A DNA stretch of 64,000 nt from PALSA-243 sp963743705 (lineage in GTDB: Bacteria; Acidobacteriota; Terriglobia; Bryobacterales; Bryobacteraceae). Location: NCBI GenBank assembly GCA_963743705.1, contig CAVUQS010000020.1:62001-126000 (forward strand), given 5' to 3'. This document shows, one piece after another, positions 1-8,640 of this stretch. Below the pieces are notes generated by a model. The model did no database searches. It was given only the letters and a program-made list of their open reading frames with translations, and had not been told where the DNA came from. The position numbers and the translations under genes were made by a program. The first letter of the stretch is position 1, and each line of letters begins with the position of its first letter.

Positions 1-3
1 AAC

Positions 4-2742
4 ATGAACGTGAGGCTCGGTATTTACGCGCTGCCGTTTTTCCTCTTGTGCGATACCGGCGTTCGCATCGAAGTGGCCGCGTTGCATGCGCCGCTCGGGT
101 TCGTGGTCTTATTGGCGATTCTGGCGGCGCTCGCGTTCTTGGCCTGGCGGCGAGCGCAGAAGCTCTCCGCCGCGCCGCGCCAGCGGTTGCAGTTCGAAGA
201 ATTGCCCAAGACCGATTTCACGTGGCTCGGCCTTTCCGAGAGCCCAGCCAGCGAGAGCTATGACACGAGCGTGGATTTCCCACGCGAGCGCGCCTCGCTT
301 GGAACGGTGTTGGAGCAACTGGCGCGCGACCTGTCGCTTGGCGTTCGCGCGCTGCGCAAAGCGCCGGGATTCAGCACCGCCGCGATTGCGGTGATCGCGC
401 TGGGCATCGGCGGCAATACCGCGATTTACTCGTTGATTCACGGCGTGCTCACGAGGCCCGCGCCAGGCGTGCGCGCGGAGGGTCTGGTGAATTTCGGCTT
501 CACCGTTCACGGGCGGCCGGAGGAGCCGGAAGCCAGTTACTTCGAGTACGTGAATTACGTTTACGAGTCGCAGAGCGTAAAGCCGCTGGCGGCGTCCGGG
601 TTTTCGTTTTTCACGCTTGCGCTTCCCGACGCCAGTTACGAATTGCGCGGTATGCGCGTGACGCAGAATTACTTCGAGACGCTCGGCGTAGGCATCGTCA
701 GGGGCCGTGGATTCACAACCGAAGAGGCGCGTGGAGCGGAGGGATTGCCGGCAGTGATCGCGTATCACGTTTGGCAGAATCAATTCCACGGCGAGAACGT
801 GATCGGGCGCGTGGTGGCGCTCAACGGATGCGCGGCAACGATTGTCGGCGTGACCGCGCCCGGGTTCACGGGCACTCACTTTGCGCCGCATTTTGAAGTG
901 GGCGTTCCACTCGAAGGCTACGCGCGTCTTTGCCGTGGGGCCAGAGATCTGGACGATCAGCGGATGGCGTCGCTCGAAATGATCGGGCGGCTGGCGCCAC
1001 GGCGCTCGCTACGCCAGGCGCAAGCGGAATTCGAGGGGATAGGCAGAATCTTAGATCGCGACTATCCGGACGTAGAGCGGGGCCGCGTGCCCATCCTTGC
1101 CGGCTATTCCGCCACGGCATTTACGCCCATACAAAGAGAGCAAGGCCGGTTATTTGCGGCGGCGCTGAGCGGCGTGGGAATCCTGACGCTGCTCATTGTG
1201 TGCGCGAACGTTGCGAACCTGATGCTGGCACGCTCGGTCGCGAGGCAGCGCGAAATGGCCTTGCGCCGGGCGTTGGGCGCTTCTCACGGGCGGATTCTGC
1301 GGCTGTTGTTCTTCGAGGGGCTGACGCTTTCGATTGTCGCCGCCGCGGCCGCGTGGGTCTTTGCGTGGTGGGCGGCTCGAGCGATCGTGAAGTTGGTTCC
1401 GCCGCTGGCCTCTGGAGTGCGCATCGAGCCGGATTTCACGCCCGATTCGGCGGTGGCGCTCTACGCAATCGCATTGGCTGCCTTGAGCGCTCTGGCGTTC
1501 ACGGCCGCGCCCGCCATTCGCGCCTGGCGCCAGCAACTCTTGCCATGGCTGAAGGCGGGAGAACATAGCGTGGCGCACGGCCGCTCGGCGCTGGCGAACC
1601 TGCTGGCGGGCGCGCAGCTTGCTCTTTGCGTGGTGCTGCTGACGAGCGCAGGCCTGGCCTCGCGGTCGCTCTATCTTCTCGGCACGGCCGATCTGCACTT
1701 CGACAAGAATCATTTGCTGCTGATGCATGTGAGCACTTCGGGCGCGGCGCAGTCGCAAGAGCAGAACATCGCCTTGCTGGAACGCCTGCGGCGCGGCGTG
1801 AGCGGCTTACCCGGCGTCACGGCGGCGTCTTACGGCAGCGCCGTGCCGCCGTCGAATTTCGGCGGCTGGAACGGCGACGTGAGCGCGCAGGGCTCGGCGC
1901 AAACGGTGCACGTGGCGGGCATGAACGTGGGCCCGCAATATTTGGAGACGTTGGGCGCGCCGATTGCGATGGGCCGCGCGATTTCCGAGGCTGACGTTGC
2001 AAGTGGCCGGCAAGTGGCGGTGATCAATCGCCATCTGGCCGAAGCGCTATGGCCGAACCAATCGCCGCTAGGCCGGTTGTTGACGCTCTGGGGCCAACTC
2101 ATCGAGGTGATTGGAGTCACGATCGACGGCGCCTTTTCCACGATGCAGGGGGCGAACGCCGACTACGTTTTTCTGCCGGAGCGGTTACGCGGCGCGCTTC
2201 CCGGCGGGCGCGTCCTGTACCTGCGCTACCTCTCGAACGAGGCCGGAGTTGCTGCCGCCGCGCGCGCGGCAATTCATGAAATCGACGCGCGTATCCCGGT
2301 CTCCGGCGTAAGGACGATGGAAGAGGAATTGAGGGAGGACAACTCGCCGCAGATCCTGATCGCGAGCCTGCTGGGCGTGTTCTCGACGGGGTCGCTGATC
2401 GTGGCGGCGATCGGTCTCTATGCGGTGGTGGCATTCCATACGGCGCGGCGGACGCGCGATTTCGGGATTCGCCTGGCGCTGGGCGCGGGCTCGAATGAAA
2501 TCCTGCGGACGGTGCTGACGGAGGGTCTGATTGTGGCTGCGTTCGGTTCCGCGCTGGGCATCGGACTCAGCCTGGTGGCGGGCCGCGTGTTCGGCAGTTT
2601 GCTTGTTGCGGTGGCGCCCACCGATGGGCTGACCTATCTGGGCGTGATTGCGCTGGTTACTGCGGTGTCGCTGGCGGCATGCGCGATTCCGGCGCGGCGG
2701 GCGTCACGCACCGATCCGGTGATCGCTCTCCGTTATGAATAG
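4..2742 (+). CDS. ABC transporter permease, duplicated MacB/FtsX type (ADOP-like)
   Basis: Inner-membrane permease of the MacB/FtsX type, 912 residues. Residues 1-50 hold two hydrophobic stretches. A typical start of the family core, 'LRKAPGFSTAAIAVIALGIG', lies near residue 117. A periplasmic MacB-like domain follows, then a three-helix FtsX block around 380-500, a second periplasmic domain, and a last FtsX block near 790-900 ending in 'PARRASRTDPVIALRYE', the usual C-terminal motif. This doubled layout is known from acidobacterial duplicated orphan permeases. No ATPase gene for it follows in the same direction; the neighbour is convergent, 3 bases away. The ATG lies 4 bases from the window edge and the frame is open upstream, so the true start may be earlier. 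The substrate is unknown. Confidence 0.85.
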   Translation: MNVRLGIYALPFFLLCDTGVRIEVAALHAPLGFVVLLAILAALAFLAWRRAQKLSAAPRQRLQFEELPKTDFTWLGLSESPASESYDTSVDFPRERASLGTVLEQLARDLSLGVRALRKAPGFSTAAIAVIALGIGGNTAIYSLIHGVLTRPAPGVRAEGLVNFGFTVHGRPEEPEASYFEYVNYVYESQSVKPLAASGFSFFTLALPDASYELRGMRVTQNYFETLGVGIVRGRGFTTEEARGAEGLPAVIAYHVWQNQFHGENVIGRVVALNGCAATIVGVTAPGFTGTHFAPHFEVGVPLEGYARLCRGARDLDDQRMASLEMIGRLAPRRSLRQAQAEFEGIGRILDRDYPDVERGRVPILAGYSATAFTPIQREQGRLFAAALSGVGILTLLIVCANVANLMLARSVARQREMALRRALGASHGRILRLLFFEGLTLSIVAAAAAWVFAWWAARAIVKLVPPLASGVRIEPDFTPDSAVALYAIALAALSALAFTAAPAIRAWRQQLLPWLKAGEHSVAHGRSALANLLAGAQLALCVVLLTSAGLASRSLYLLGTADLHFDKNHLLLMHVSTSGAAQSQEQNIALLERLRRGVSGLPGVTAASYGSAVPPSNFGGWNGDVSAQGSAQTVHVAGMNVGPQYLETLGAPIAMGRAISEADVASGRQVAVINRHLAEALWPNQSPLGRLLTLWGQLIEVIGVTIDGAFSTMQGANADYVFLPERLRGALPGGRVLYLRYLSNEAGVAAAARAAIHEIDARIPVSGVRTMEEELREDNSPQILIASLLGVFSTGSLIVAAIGLYAVVAFHTARRTRDFGIRLALGAGSNEILRTVLTEGLIVAAFGSALGIGLSLVAGRVFGSLLVAVAPTDGLTYLGVIALVTAVSLAACAIPARRASRTDPVIALRYE

Positions 2743-2745
2743 CGG

Positions 2746-3526
2746 TCAGAGCACGTGGTAGTAGCCGTCGCGCTCGATCACTTCGACGGGGATGGTGAAG
2801 AGCCGCGATAGCTTTTCCGTGGTGAGCATGGCTTGCTTCGAGCCGTCGCCGTGCAGGCGGCCGTCGCGGATGCTGATCACGCGCTCGATTTCGGGCACGA
2901 TGTCGGGCAGGTGGTGCGTCACCATGAGCAGGCTGATGCCGGTGCGCGCCAGTTTGCGCAGGATGTCGCGCAGGCCGGCCGCGGCGTGCAGATCAAGGCT
3001 GTTGGCAGGCTCGTCGAGAATCAGGGCTTGCGGATCGTGTACCAGAGCGCGGGCGATCAGGATGCGCTTGGCTTCGCCGGACGACATTTCGATGGTGTTG
3101 CGGGCCGCGAGATGCGCGATCTCGAGAAGGTCCATCACATCGCGCGCTTTGTTTTTCATGGCATCGGTGACGTTGTGGTTCGGCCAGATGCCAACGCTGC
3201 CGAAGAAGCCGGAAAGCACGATCTCGAAGCCGGAATAATCGCGCGTGCACATCTGGGCCCAGTCGTTCGAGATGAGGCCGAGGTGATTCCGGAGGTCGAA
3301 CAGATTCCAGCGATCGCGCCCGAGAATGCGCAGGTGCCACGGCTCATCCTTCTGGCGCGGATACAGCTCGCGCGAGATCAGCTTGATGAGGGTCGATTTG
3401 CCCGAGCCGTTGGGGCCGAGAATGGCGGCGTGCTCGCCTTGGGCGATAGAGAGCGTCACGCGCGTCGAGCGCCAGGCGATCGCCGCGTTGCACGGTGACA
3501 TTGTGAAAATCGATCAGCGGGAGCAT
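2746..3526 (-). CDS. ABC transporter ATP-binding protein (frame break near its N-terminus)
   Basis: ATP-binding subunit of an ABC transporter. It shows Walker A 'GPNGSGKST', the signature 'MSSGEAKR', Walker B 'ALILDEP' and the H-loop 'MVTHHL'. The natural start is the ATG at 3526, giving 'MLPLIDFHNVTVQRGDRLAL', five bases after the stop of the MFS gene. That frame breaks near 3460-3466, where one extra base must be skipped to reach 'VTLSIAQGEHA'. The length of 781 bases is 3n+1, which fits one inserted base. An ATG at 3501 gives an uninterrupted 251-residue frame but starts with a sequence unlike ABC proteins. The gene is the last of the TetR-efflux operon. No transmembrane partner is encoded beside it, so its role is unclear; the first permease in the window is convergent and an unproven candidate. 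Confidence 0.8.
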
Positions 3527-3531
3527 GGGGC

Positions 3532-5103
3532 TTAGTGCGCGGGCGGAAGCTCGGCGCCGGCGCGTGGAGGCCGCCGCATGATCAAAACCAGCGGCGTGAG
3601 GCACGCGACCAGGACTGCGAGCAGGGTGATGACATCGATGTAGGCGAGCGTGGTCGCCTGCGCGCTGATCAATCCCGCGACGCGCGCGTAGGCCTGCTGT
3701 TGAGCAAAGGGTTGCCCCTGATGGGCCAGCTTTTGCGCGATGCCGCCGGCCATTTGCTGGAACGCTACGTCGCCGGCGCCGGTGCGCGCCGCCATATAGA
3801 CCTGATGCTTTTGCGCGGTGCGCGTGAGCATGGTGCTGATGACCGCGATGCCGATGCTGCCCCCGATATTGCGCACGAAGCTGTTCATGGCCGAGATCTG
3901 GTTGTTCTTTTCGCGTGGCGTGCCGACATAAGCCAGAATGCTAGAAGGCAGGAAGATGAAGGCCAGGCCGATGGTTTGATAGGTGCGCAGCTTGGCGGCG
4001 GTGGTGAAATCCATTTGCAGACTGAGGTGCGTCGCCATGTAGACGAGCGACGCAGCAGTGGCGAGGAACCCGAAGGCCATCATGCCGCGCGGATCGACGC
4101 GGCTCACCAACTGCCCGGCGATGGGCATCATCAGCAGCATCATGATGCCGCCGCCAGCCAGCGCTTCGCCGGCTTTGATGGCGGGATATCCTAGCAGCAA
4201 CTGTAGGAATTGCGGAATCACGACGGTGGTTCCGAAAAGAACGATGCCGAGCACGAACGTGAAGAACATCGCCGTGGAAAAATTGCGGTTGCGGAAGAGA
4301 CGAATCTCGACAATCGGCGTAGGGTGGTGGTATTCCCAGACCACCCACGCAACGAGTGTGTAGATGGCGACGATGAAGAGCACGGTGATCCAGGTGGTGG
4401 AGAACCAGTCTTTTTCCTGGCCCTTATCGAGGACTACCTGCAGGCAGCCAATGCCAAGAACCAGCAGGCCCAGGCCGGGGTAATCGATCTTGGGGCGGCC
4501 TTTGGCGCGCTCGCGGATGAGATAGGGCGGGTCTTCGACGAGGCGGTGCGTGAGAAACAACGAGATGATGCCGATGGGGATGTTGATGTAGAAGATCCAG
4601 CGCCAACTGTAGTTATCGGTGATCCAGCCGCCTAGCGTGGGGCCAATGGCGGGCGCGACCACCACCGCCATGCCATAAACCGCGAATGCTATACCGCGTT
4701 TCGATGGTGGAAATGTATCGGCGAGGATCGATTGCTCGCTGGGCTGCAATCCGCCGCCGCCGACGCCCTGCAGAATGCGGCAGATGACGAGCACACTGAG
4801 GCTTGGCGCGAGGCCACATAGAAAACTGCTGGCCGTAAACAACGCCACGCAAGTCATGTAAAAGCGCTTGCGGCCGAATATACGCGACAGCCAGGCGCTG
4901 ATGGGAAGAATGATGGCGTTCGAGACCAGGTAACTGGTGAGCACCCATGTAGCCTCTTCCTCGCTCACGGAAAGATTGCCCGCGATGTGGGGAAGCGAGA
5001 CGTTGGCGATGGAGGTGTCGAGCACTTCCATGAACGTCGCCAGCGTCACGGTGAGCGCGACCGCCCACGGGTTATATTTCGGAGTCCAGTTCGCCTGATC
5101 CAT
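3532..5103 (-). CDS. MFS multidrug efflux transporter, DHA2/EmrB family
   Basis: Inner-membrane proton-driven drug exporter of the DHA2 (14-helix) branch, 523 residues, normal for EmrB/QacA. Visible family marks are 'MEVLDTSIANVSLPHIAGNL' in helix 1, 'WVLTSYLVSNAIILPISAWL' in helix 2, the motif A-like 'GRKRFY' and 'GPTLGGWITDNYSWRWIFYI' in helix 5. It should work with the adjacent EmrA-like adaptor and TolC-like channel to export hydrophobic compounds across both membranes. The ATG follows the stop codon of the emrA-like gene directly, so the two are translationally coupled. A close paralogue with the same neighbours lies at 21077-22654. The substrate cannot be read from the sequence. Confidence 0.92.
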   Translation of the reverse strand: MDQANWTPKYNPWAVALTVTLATFMEVLDTSIANVSLPHIAGNLSVSEEEATWVLTSYLVSNAIILPISAWLSRIFGRKRFYMTCVALFTASSFLCGLAPSLSVLVICRILQGVGGGGLQPSEQSILADTFPPSKRGIAFAVYGMAVVVAPAIGPTLGGWITDNYSWRWIFYINIPIGIISLFLTHRLVEDPPYLIRERAKGRPKIDYPGLGLLVLGIGCLQVVLDKGQEKDWFSTTWITVLFIVAIYTLVAWVVWEYHHPTPIVEIRLFRNRNFSTAMFFTFVLGIVLFGTTVVIPQFLQLLLGYPAIKAGEALAGGGIMMLLMMPIAGQLVSRVDPRGMMAFGFLATAASLVYMATHLSLQMDFTTAAKLRTYQTIGLAFIFLPSSILAYVGTPREKNNQISAMNSFVRNIGGSIGIAVISTMLTRTAQKHQVYMAARTGAGDVAFQQMAGGIAQKLAHQGQPFAQQQAYARVAGLISAQATTLAYIDVITLLAVLVACLTPLVLIMRRPPRAGAELPPAH

Positions 5104-6396
5104 CTAGTGCAGCCAGACCTTCGGCTCCACAGACATGCCGGGGCGCAGCCGGTCGAGGCCGGATTGATTCTTGTCGAAGCGAATGCGCACCGGGAGCCGC
5201 TGCACCACTTTTACGAAATTGCCGGTGGCGTTTTCGGGAGGCAAGAGGCTGGTGGCGGAGCCGGAAGCGGCGGGCATGCTTTCGACGTAGCCGTGCAAAT
5301 CCTGATCGAAGGCATCCACGTGGATATCGGCGCGCAGGCCGGGGCGCATGCGGCGAAGCTGCGTCTCTTTGAAATTGGCGGTGACCCAGATATCGGAGAT
5401 CTGGGCGATGGTGAAGAGTTGCTGCCCTGGCTGCACGGTGGAACCCACCTCCACGCTGCGCTTGCCGACCACGCCAGAAACAGGCGACACAATGTTCGTG
5501 TAGGAAAGATTAAGCAGAGCCTGATCGGTGCGGGCTTTGGCGACGTTGGCTTCGGCCTGCTTCGATTGCAGATTGGCGCGGCTGATGGCGAGTTGCTGGG
5601 GCGCGTTGCGGTTGCTTTCGGCGAGACGGGTGCGCGCTTCGGCCACCTGCGAGCGGCGCTGATCGACGGTGCTGGCGGCGGAGCGCACGGAGGCCTGATT
5701 CGTCGCAACATTGGCTTTGGCGGAATCGACGGCGGCTGTTTGCGCTTTCGCCGCGGCGACGATCTGATCGAACTGCGTGTGCGGGATTTCGTCCTTTTCG
5801 ACCAGCGCGCGGTAACGTTCGAGATCGGCTTGGGCCTTGGCGTTGTTGGCCTCAGCTTCGCGCACCTGCGCTTCGGCCTGATTCAAGCGCTGCTGGGACG
5901 CGGCCAGATCGTGTTCGGCGGCGGCGAGCGTGGCTTGCGCGGTTTCGATCTGCGTCTGGCCCGTGGCGATGCTGGTCTCGCTGGTGGTTTCGGTGATGGG
6001 CACGTTGGGATGCTCGGCGGCGATATCGGCGTGCGATTGCGAAAGCTGCGCCTTGGCCTGTTCGACGGCCACCTGATAGTCGCGCGGATCGATCTGCGCG
6101 ATCACCTGGCCCGCGGACACGAACTGGTTTTCGTCGGTGTTGACGGCCGTGACCGTACCTTGAACGCGCGAACTGACGCCGTTGAGGTGGGCGTCGACCG
6201 AGGCGTCATCGGTAGATTCATAAGTCTGGGCGTATTGGTAGTAGAGGAATCCGCCAATGGCCAGGAGTATGCCGATGATGGCAACGATCAAGAGGGCGCG
6301 CCGCCGTTTGCCGCGCTGCGCGGGCGTCTGCTGGTTTTGCTGCGGTTGCGCCTTTTCTTCAGGAGCGGTTTTTTCGGTCTGAACGGAATCTGCCAT
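5104..6396 (-). CDS. HlyD/EmrA-family membrane fusion protein
   Basis: Periplasmic adaptor that links the MFS pump to the outer-membrane channel. The 430 residues hold a cytoplasmic lysine/glutamine-rich tail, one transmembrane helix near residues 33-52, the EmrA-type 'YESTDDASVDAHLNGVSSRV' lipoyl start, a long alanine/glutamine-rich coiled coil (about 110-270), a second lipoyl half with 'SPVSGVVGKRSVEVG', and a beta-barrel part with 'ISDIWVTANFKETQL'. The end 'RPGMSVEPKVWLH' is also typical. The start codon shares one base with the stop codon of the upstream TolC-like gene, and the stop abuts the ATG of the MFS gene. Confidence 0.92.
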   Translation of the reverse strand: MADSVQTEKTAPEEKAQPQQNQQTPAQRGKRRRALLIVAIIGILLAIGGFLYYQYAQTYESTDDASVDAHLNGVSSRVQGTVTAVNTDENQFVSAGQVIAQIDPRDYQVAVEQAKAQLSQSHADIAAEHPNVPITETTSETSIATGQTQIETAQATLAAAEHDLAASQQRLNQAEAQVREAEANNAKAQADLERYRALVEKDEIPHTQFDQIVAAAKAQTAAVDSAKANVATNQASVRSAASTVDQRRSQVAEARTRLAESNRNAPQQLAISRANLQSKQAEANVAKARTDQALLNLSYTNIVSPVSGVVGKRSVEVGSTVQPGQQLFTIAQISDIWVTANFKETQLRRMRPGLRADIHVDAFDQDLHGYVESMPAASGSATSLLPPENATGNFVKVVQRLPVRIRFDKNQSGLDRLRPGMSVEPKVWLH

Positions 6397-7937
6397 TACG
6401 GTTTCCTCAAGAACTGTCTGATGTTTTGATCGGCCTGGCCCATGGAGCGCGCCAGGTTGGCTTTGGCCAGGTTATGAGCGAAGAGGCTCGCAATATAATC
6501 GCGCTCGGCGCCGGCGACGGATTCCTGCGCTTGCACGACCTCGATGGTATCGGCGACGCCAGCCGCGAAGCGATCGCGCGCCTGCTGCAGCGTATCGGCG
6601 GCGAGCTTGCGGTTGCTATCGGAGACGGTGACCTGCTGGGCGGCGGCGTTGAGGTCGAGAAATGAGGCGCGAATGTCGGTATCGATGCGGGCGCGCAAGG
6701 CCTGATATTCGGCGCGGCGCTGTCCGAGGGCGGCATCGGCCTGTTCGATATCGCCGGCGGCGCGGTGGCCATTGAAGATGGGCACGCGCACGGAGCCGCT
6801 AACGCTGAAGGTGCCATGCGAATTCGTGGGGTCTATACCGATGACGCCGTAATCAGCGCCTATAGAGATGGTGGGCAGACGTTCGTCTTCGGCGGCGCGC
6901 TTGGTAATTTCCGCTGCGCGAATCTGGGAGTCGGCGGCTTTGAGATCGGCGCGGTTGACATAGGCGCGCTGGATGGCTTCTTCGAGCGTGATGGAATCGA
7001 GCGGCGAAAAGGGCAACACATCGGTGAGCGTGAACTGCTGCCCAGGCGGCAAGCCGATGAAGCTGCCGAAGGCGAGCTTCTGCTTGGCGAGATCGTTTTC
7101 GACGGAAGTGAGGCGCTGCTGCTCGGTTTGCAACTCGACCTGGCTGCGGGTGACGTCAATACGGGCGGCGACGCCGGCATCGTGCCGGTCGGAGGCCTGT
7201 TTGAACGATTCCTGCGCGGTGGCCACCTGGGCGCGAGTGGAATCGACATTGGCGCCGCTGGCGATCACTTGCAGATAGGCGCCGGTGACGGCCAGCGCGA
7301 TTAGGTCACGCGCATCCTGAGCGGAAAATTCCACGGACCGGGCGTTTTCCTTCGACGCGCGATAGTTGTTTGTCCGGGTGCGATCGAGAATGGATTGCGA
7401 CAGGCCCGCGCGCAGATCGAAGTAGTGAAACGGACCGACGATGGTGGGGAACGAGATTCCCGGAAAATGAAAATTGGCGCCGGAAAAGCCGAGGGCGGCG
7501 AGATCGACCTGTTGATCGACGCCGGTCAGCCCCGCGTTGAGCTGCGGCAGCAAGCCGCTGCGATCGACTTTGACCTGGGCGGCCGCCAGGCGCACGCTCT
7601 GCTGAAAGCTGATGGAGCCAAGGTTCGATTTGAAGCCGCGGGTAATGGCGTCATCGAGCGAAATCGCGAGCGGCGCGCCGGGAGTCTGGGAAATGGGCAC
7701 GCTGTTTTGATACACGCCCTGGGTGCGCACGGTGGTGTTGAGCGTACTGACGGACTCTCCGCCCGGGACCGCGGTCTGGGTGACGACGACGCTGCCCGGC
7801 TGCGCGCCGGCGCCGGAAAGAGGCAGTTGAGCGGCTCGCGTGCCCGGCGGCTGGGATTCGGGCGGCGCAGTTTGGCCGAAAGCCGAGACAGCGAGCGCGA
7901 GCGGAAGAAGCGGCAGCTTGCGCGACAGAACGATCAT
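6396..7937 (-). CDS. TolC-family outer-membrane efflux channel
   Basis: Outer-membrane channel of a tripartite pump. I place the start at 7937, giving 513 residues beginning 'MIVLSRKLPLLPLALAVSAF', a clear signal peptide ending near 'AFG'. A GGAGG box lies just upstream, and the ATG overlaps the tetR stop as ATGA, so the longer open frame to 8030 is not needed. Two repeated outer-membrane efflux protein halves are visible, with 'AAQVKVDRSGLLPQLNAGLT' in the first and 'TLQQARDRFAAGVADTIEV' in the second. A proline/serine-rich segment of about 90 residues separates the signal peptide from the channel. The paralogue at 18442-19821 shares features such as 'FHFPGISFPTIVGPFHY' but has a shorter linker. 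Confidence 0.92.
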   Translation of the reverse strand: MIVLSRKLPLLPLALAVSAFGQTAPPESQPPGTRAAQLPLSGAGAQPGSVVVTQTAVPGGESVSTLNTTVRTQGVYQNSVPISQTPGAPLAISLDDAITRGFKSNLGSISFQQSVRLAAAQVKVDRSGLLPQLNAGLTGVDQQVDLAALGFSGANFHFPGISFPTIVGPFHYFDLRAGLSQSILDRTRTNNYRASKENARSVEFSAQDARDLIALAVTGAYLQVIASGANVDSTRAQVATAQESFKQASDRHDAGVAARIDVTRSQVELQTEQQRLTSVENDLAKQKLAFGSFIGLPPGQQFTLTDVLPFSPLDSITLEEAIQRAYVNRADLKAADSQIRAAEITKRAAEDERLPTISIGADYGVIGIDPTNSHGTFSVSGSVRVPIFNGHRAAGDIEQADAALGQRRAEYQALRARIDTDIRASFLDLNAAAQQVTVSDSNRKLAADTLQQARDRFAAGVADTIEVVQAQESVAGAERDYIASLFAHNLAKANLARSMGQADQNIRQFLRKP

Positions 7938-8551
7938 TTTTCCCTCCGGGAGCGGCCTTGAATGGCGATGCCTTGCCAGAGCAGGCCGGTGGCGAATTCG
8001 ATTTCGCCGCGCACTTGAAATTCCTTCCATCCGAGAAGCTGGCGCTCCACCAGGCCGTGCGCCATGTCGAAAACCTTGGCCGCGAGTGCGCCGGCGGGCA
8101 CCCGGCGGATTTCGCCGCGGCGCACGGCCGCCTCGATGATTTTGGCCAGGTGCCGAACGTTATCGCGCTTCAGGCGGCGGAGTTCTTTGCCGGTCGGCGT
8201 GTTGGCGCAGATGCTGGCGTGTTCACTCAGATAGATGCGCAGGAACTCCTGGTGCGCGCTGCAGTATTCCAGACGCACGCGGAACAAGGCCTCGATCTTT
8301 TCGCGCAGCGTGGGGACGCGTTCCATTTCGTCGCGGGCCTTGCCGCCGAATTCACCGATATCGCGCAGCAGCGCAGCGTGGTACATCTCCTCTTTCGATT
8401 TGAAATAGAGGTATACCGTGCCTTTGGCGATGCCGGCCTCGGCGGCGATGTCGTCGACCGAAGCGGTGGCGTAGGTATCCCGCGAGAAAACGGCGCGGGC
8501 GGCGTCAAGGATAGCACTGCGTTTTGCGTTTGTGACTGACTGGTCAGTCAT
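7934..8551 (-). CDS. TetR/AcrR-family repressor of the efflux operon
   Basis: DNA-binding repressor of 205 residues. The N-terminal helix-turn-helix runs through 'AILDAARAVFSRDTYATASV' and 'GIAKGTVYLYFKSKEEM' (about residues 11-58), the hallmark of the family. The C-terminal ligand domain is of the usual length. I choose the start at 8551 (MTDQSVTNAKR) because the longer frame to 8587 adds a non-family extension and would read through the likely promoter. The gene heads a five-gene reverse-strand operon and its stop overlaps the tolC-like start by four bases. A perfect inverted repeat lies on its first codons (8533-8550), which suggests autorepression of the whole operon. Confidence 0.92.
   Translation of the reverse strand: MTDQSVTNAKRSAILDAARAVFSRDTYATASVDDIAAEAGIAKGTVYLYFKSKEEMYHAALLRDIGEFGGKARDEMERVPTLREKIEALFRVRLEYCSAHQEFLRIYLSEHASICANTPTGKELRRLKRDNVRHLAKIIEAAVRRGEIRRVPAGALAAKVFDMAHGLVERQLLGWKEFQVRGEIEFATGLLWQGIAIQGRSRREK
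8533..8550. promoter_or_regulatory. 18-bp palindrome, probable TetR operator
   Basis: The sequence TGACTGAC-TG-GTCAGTCA has two perfect 8-base arms around a 2-base centre. It covers the first codons of the tetR gene on the reverse strand. Many TetR-family operators have this form, with TGAC/GTCA half-sites. A protein bound here would block transcription start or early elongation of the operon. Confidence 0.75.
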
Positions 8552-8558
8552 AAAGCAC

Positions 8559-8587
8559 AGGATACCGCGCGACGAGGCCCGGCGCAA
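8559..8587 (-). promoter_or_regulatory. Candidate promoter of the tetR-efflux operon
   Basis: On the reverse strand a TATCCT hexamer (8559-8564) is preceded, after 17 bases, by TTGCGC (about 8582-8587). This resembles a sigma-70 promoter. The start site would fall within one or two bases of the tetR ATG at 8551, and no ribosome binding site is seen before that ATG, so the transcript may be leaderless. This is by eye only. Confidence 0.4.
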
Positions 8588-8640
8588 TCGGTTCTTAGGG
8601 CTAGGAACGTTGGCGCCTGCGCTGTCGGGAGCAGGGCATT

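Noticed and set aside
4987..6429. Long antisense open frame of 480 codons over the EmrA-like and MFS genes
   Set aside because: It mirrors well-supported genes, has a composition typical of antisense frames in GC-rich DNA and shows no domain.
7938..8030. Longer N-terminus for the TolC-like protein
   Set aside because: It would hide the signal peptide and overlap tetR deeply; the ATG at 7937 has a ribosome binding site and an ATGA overlap.
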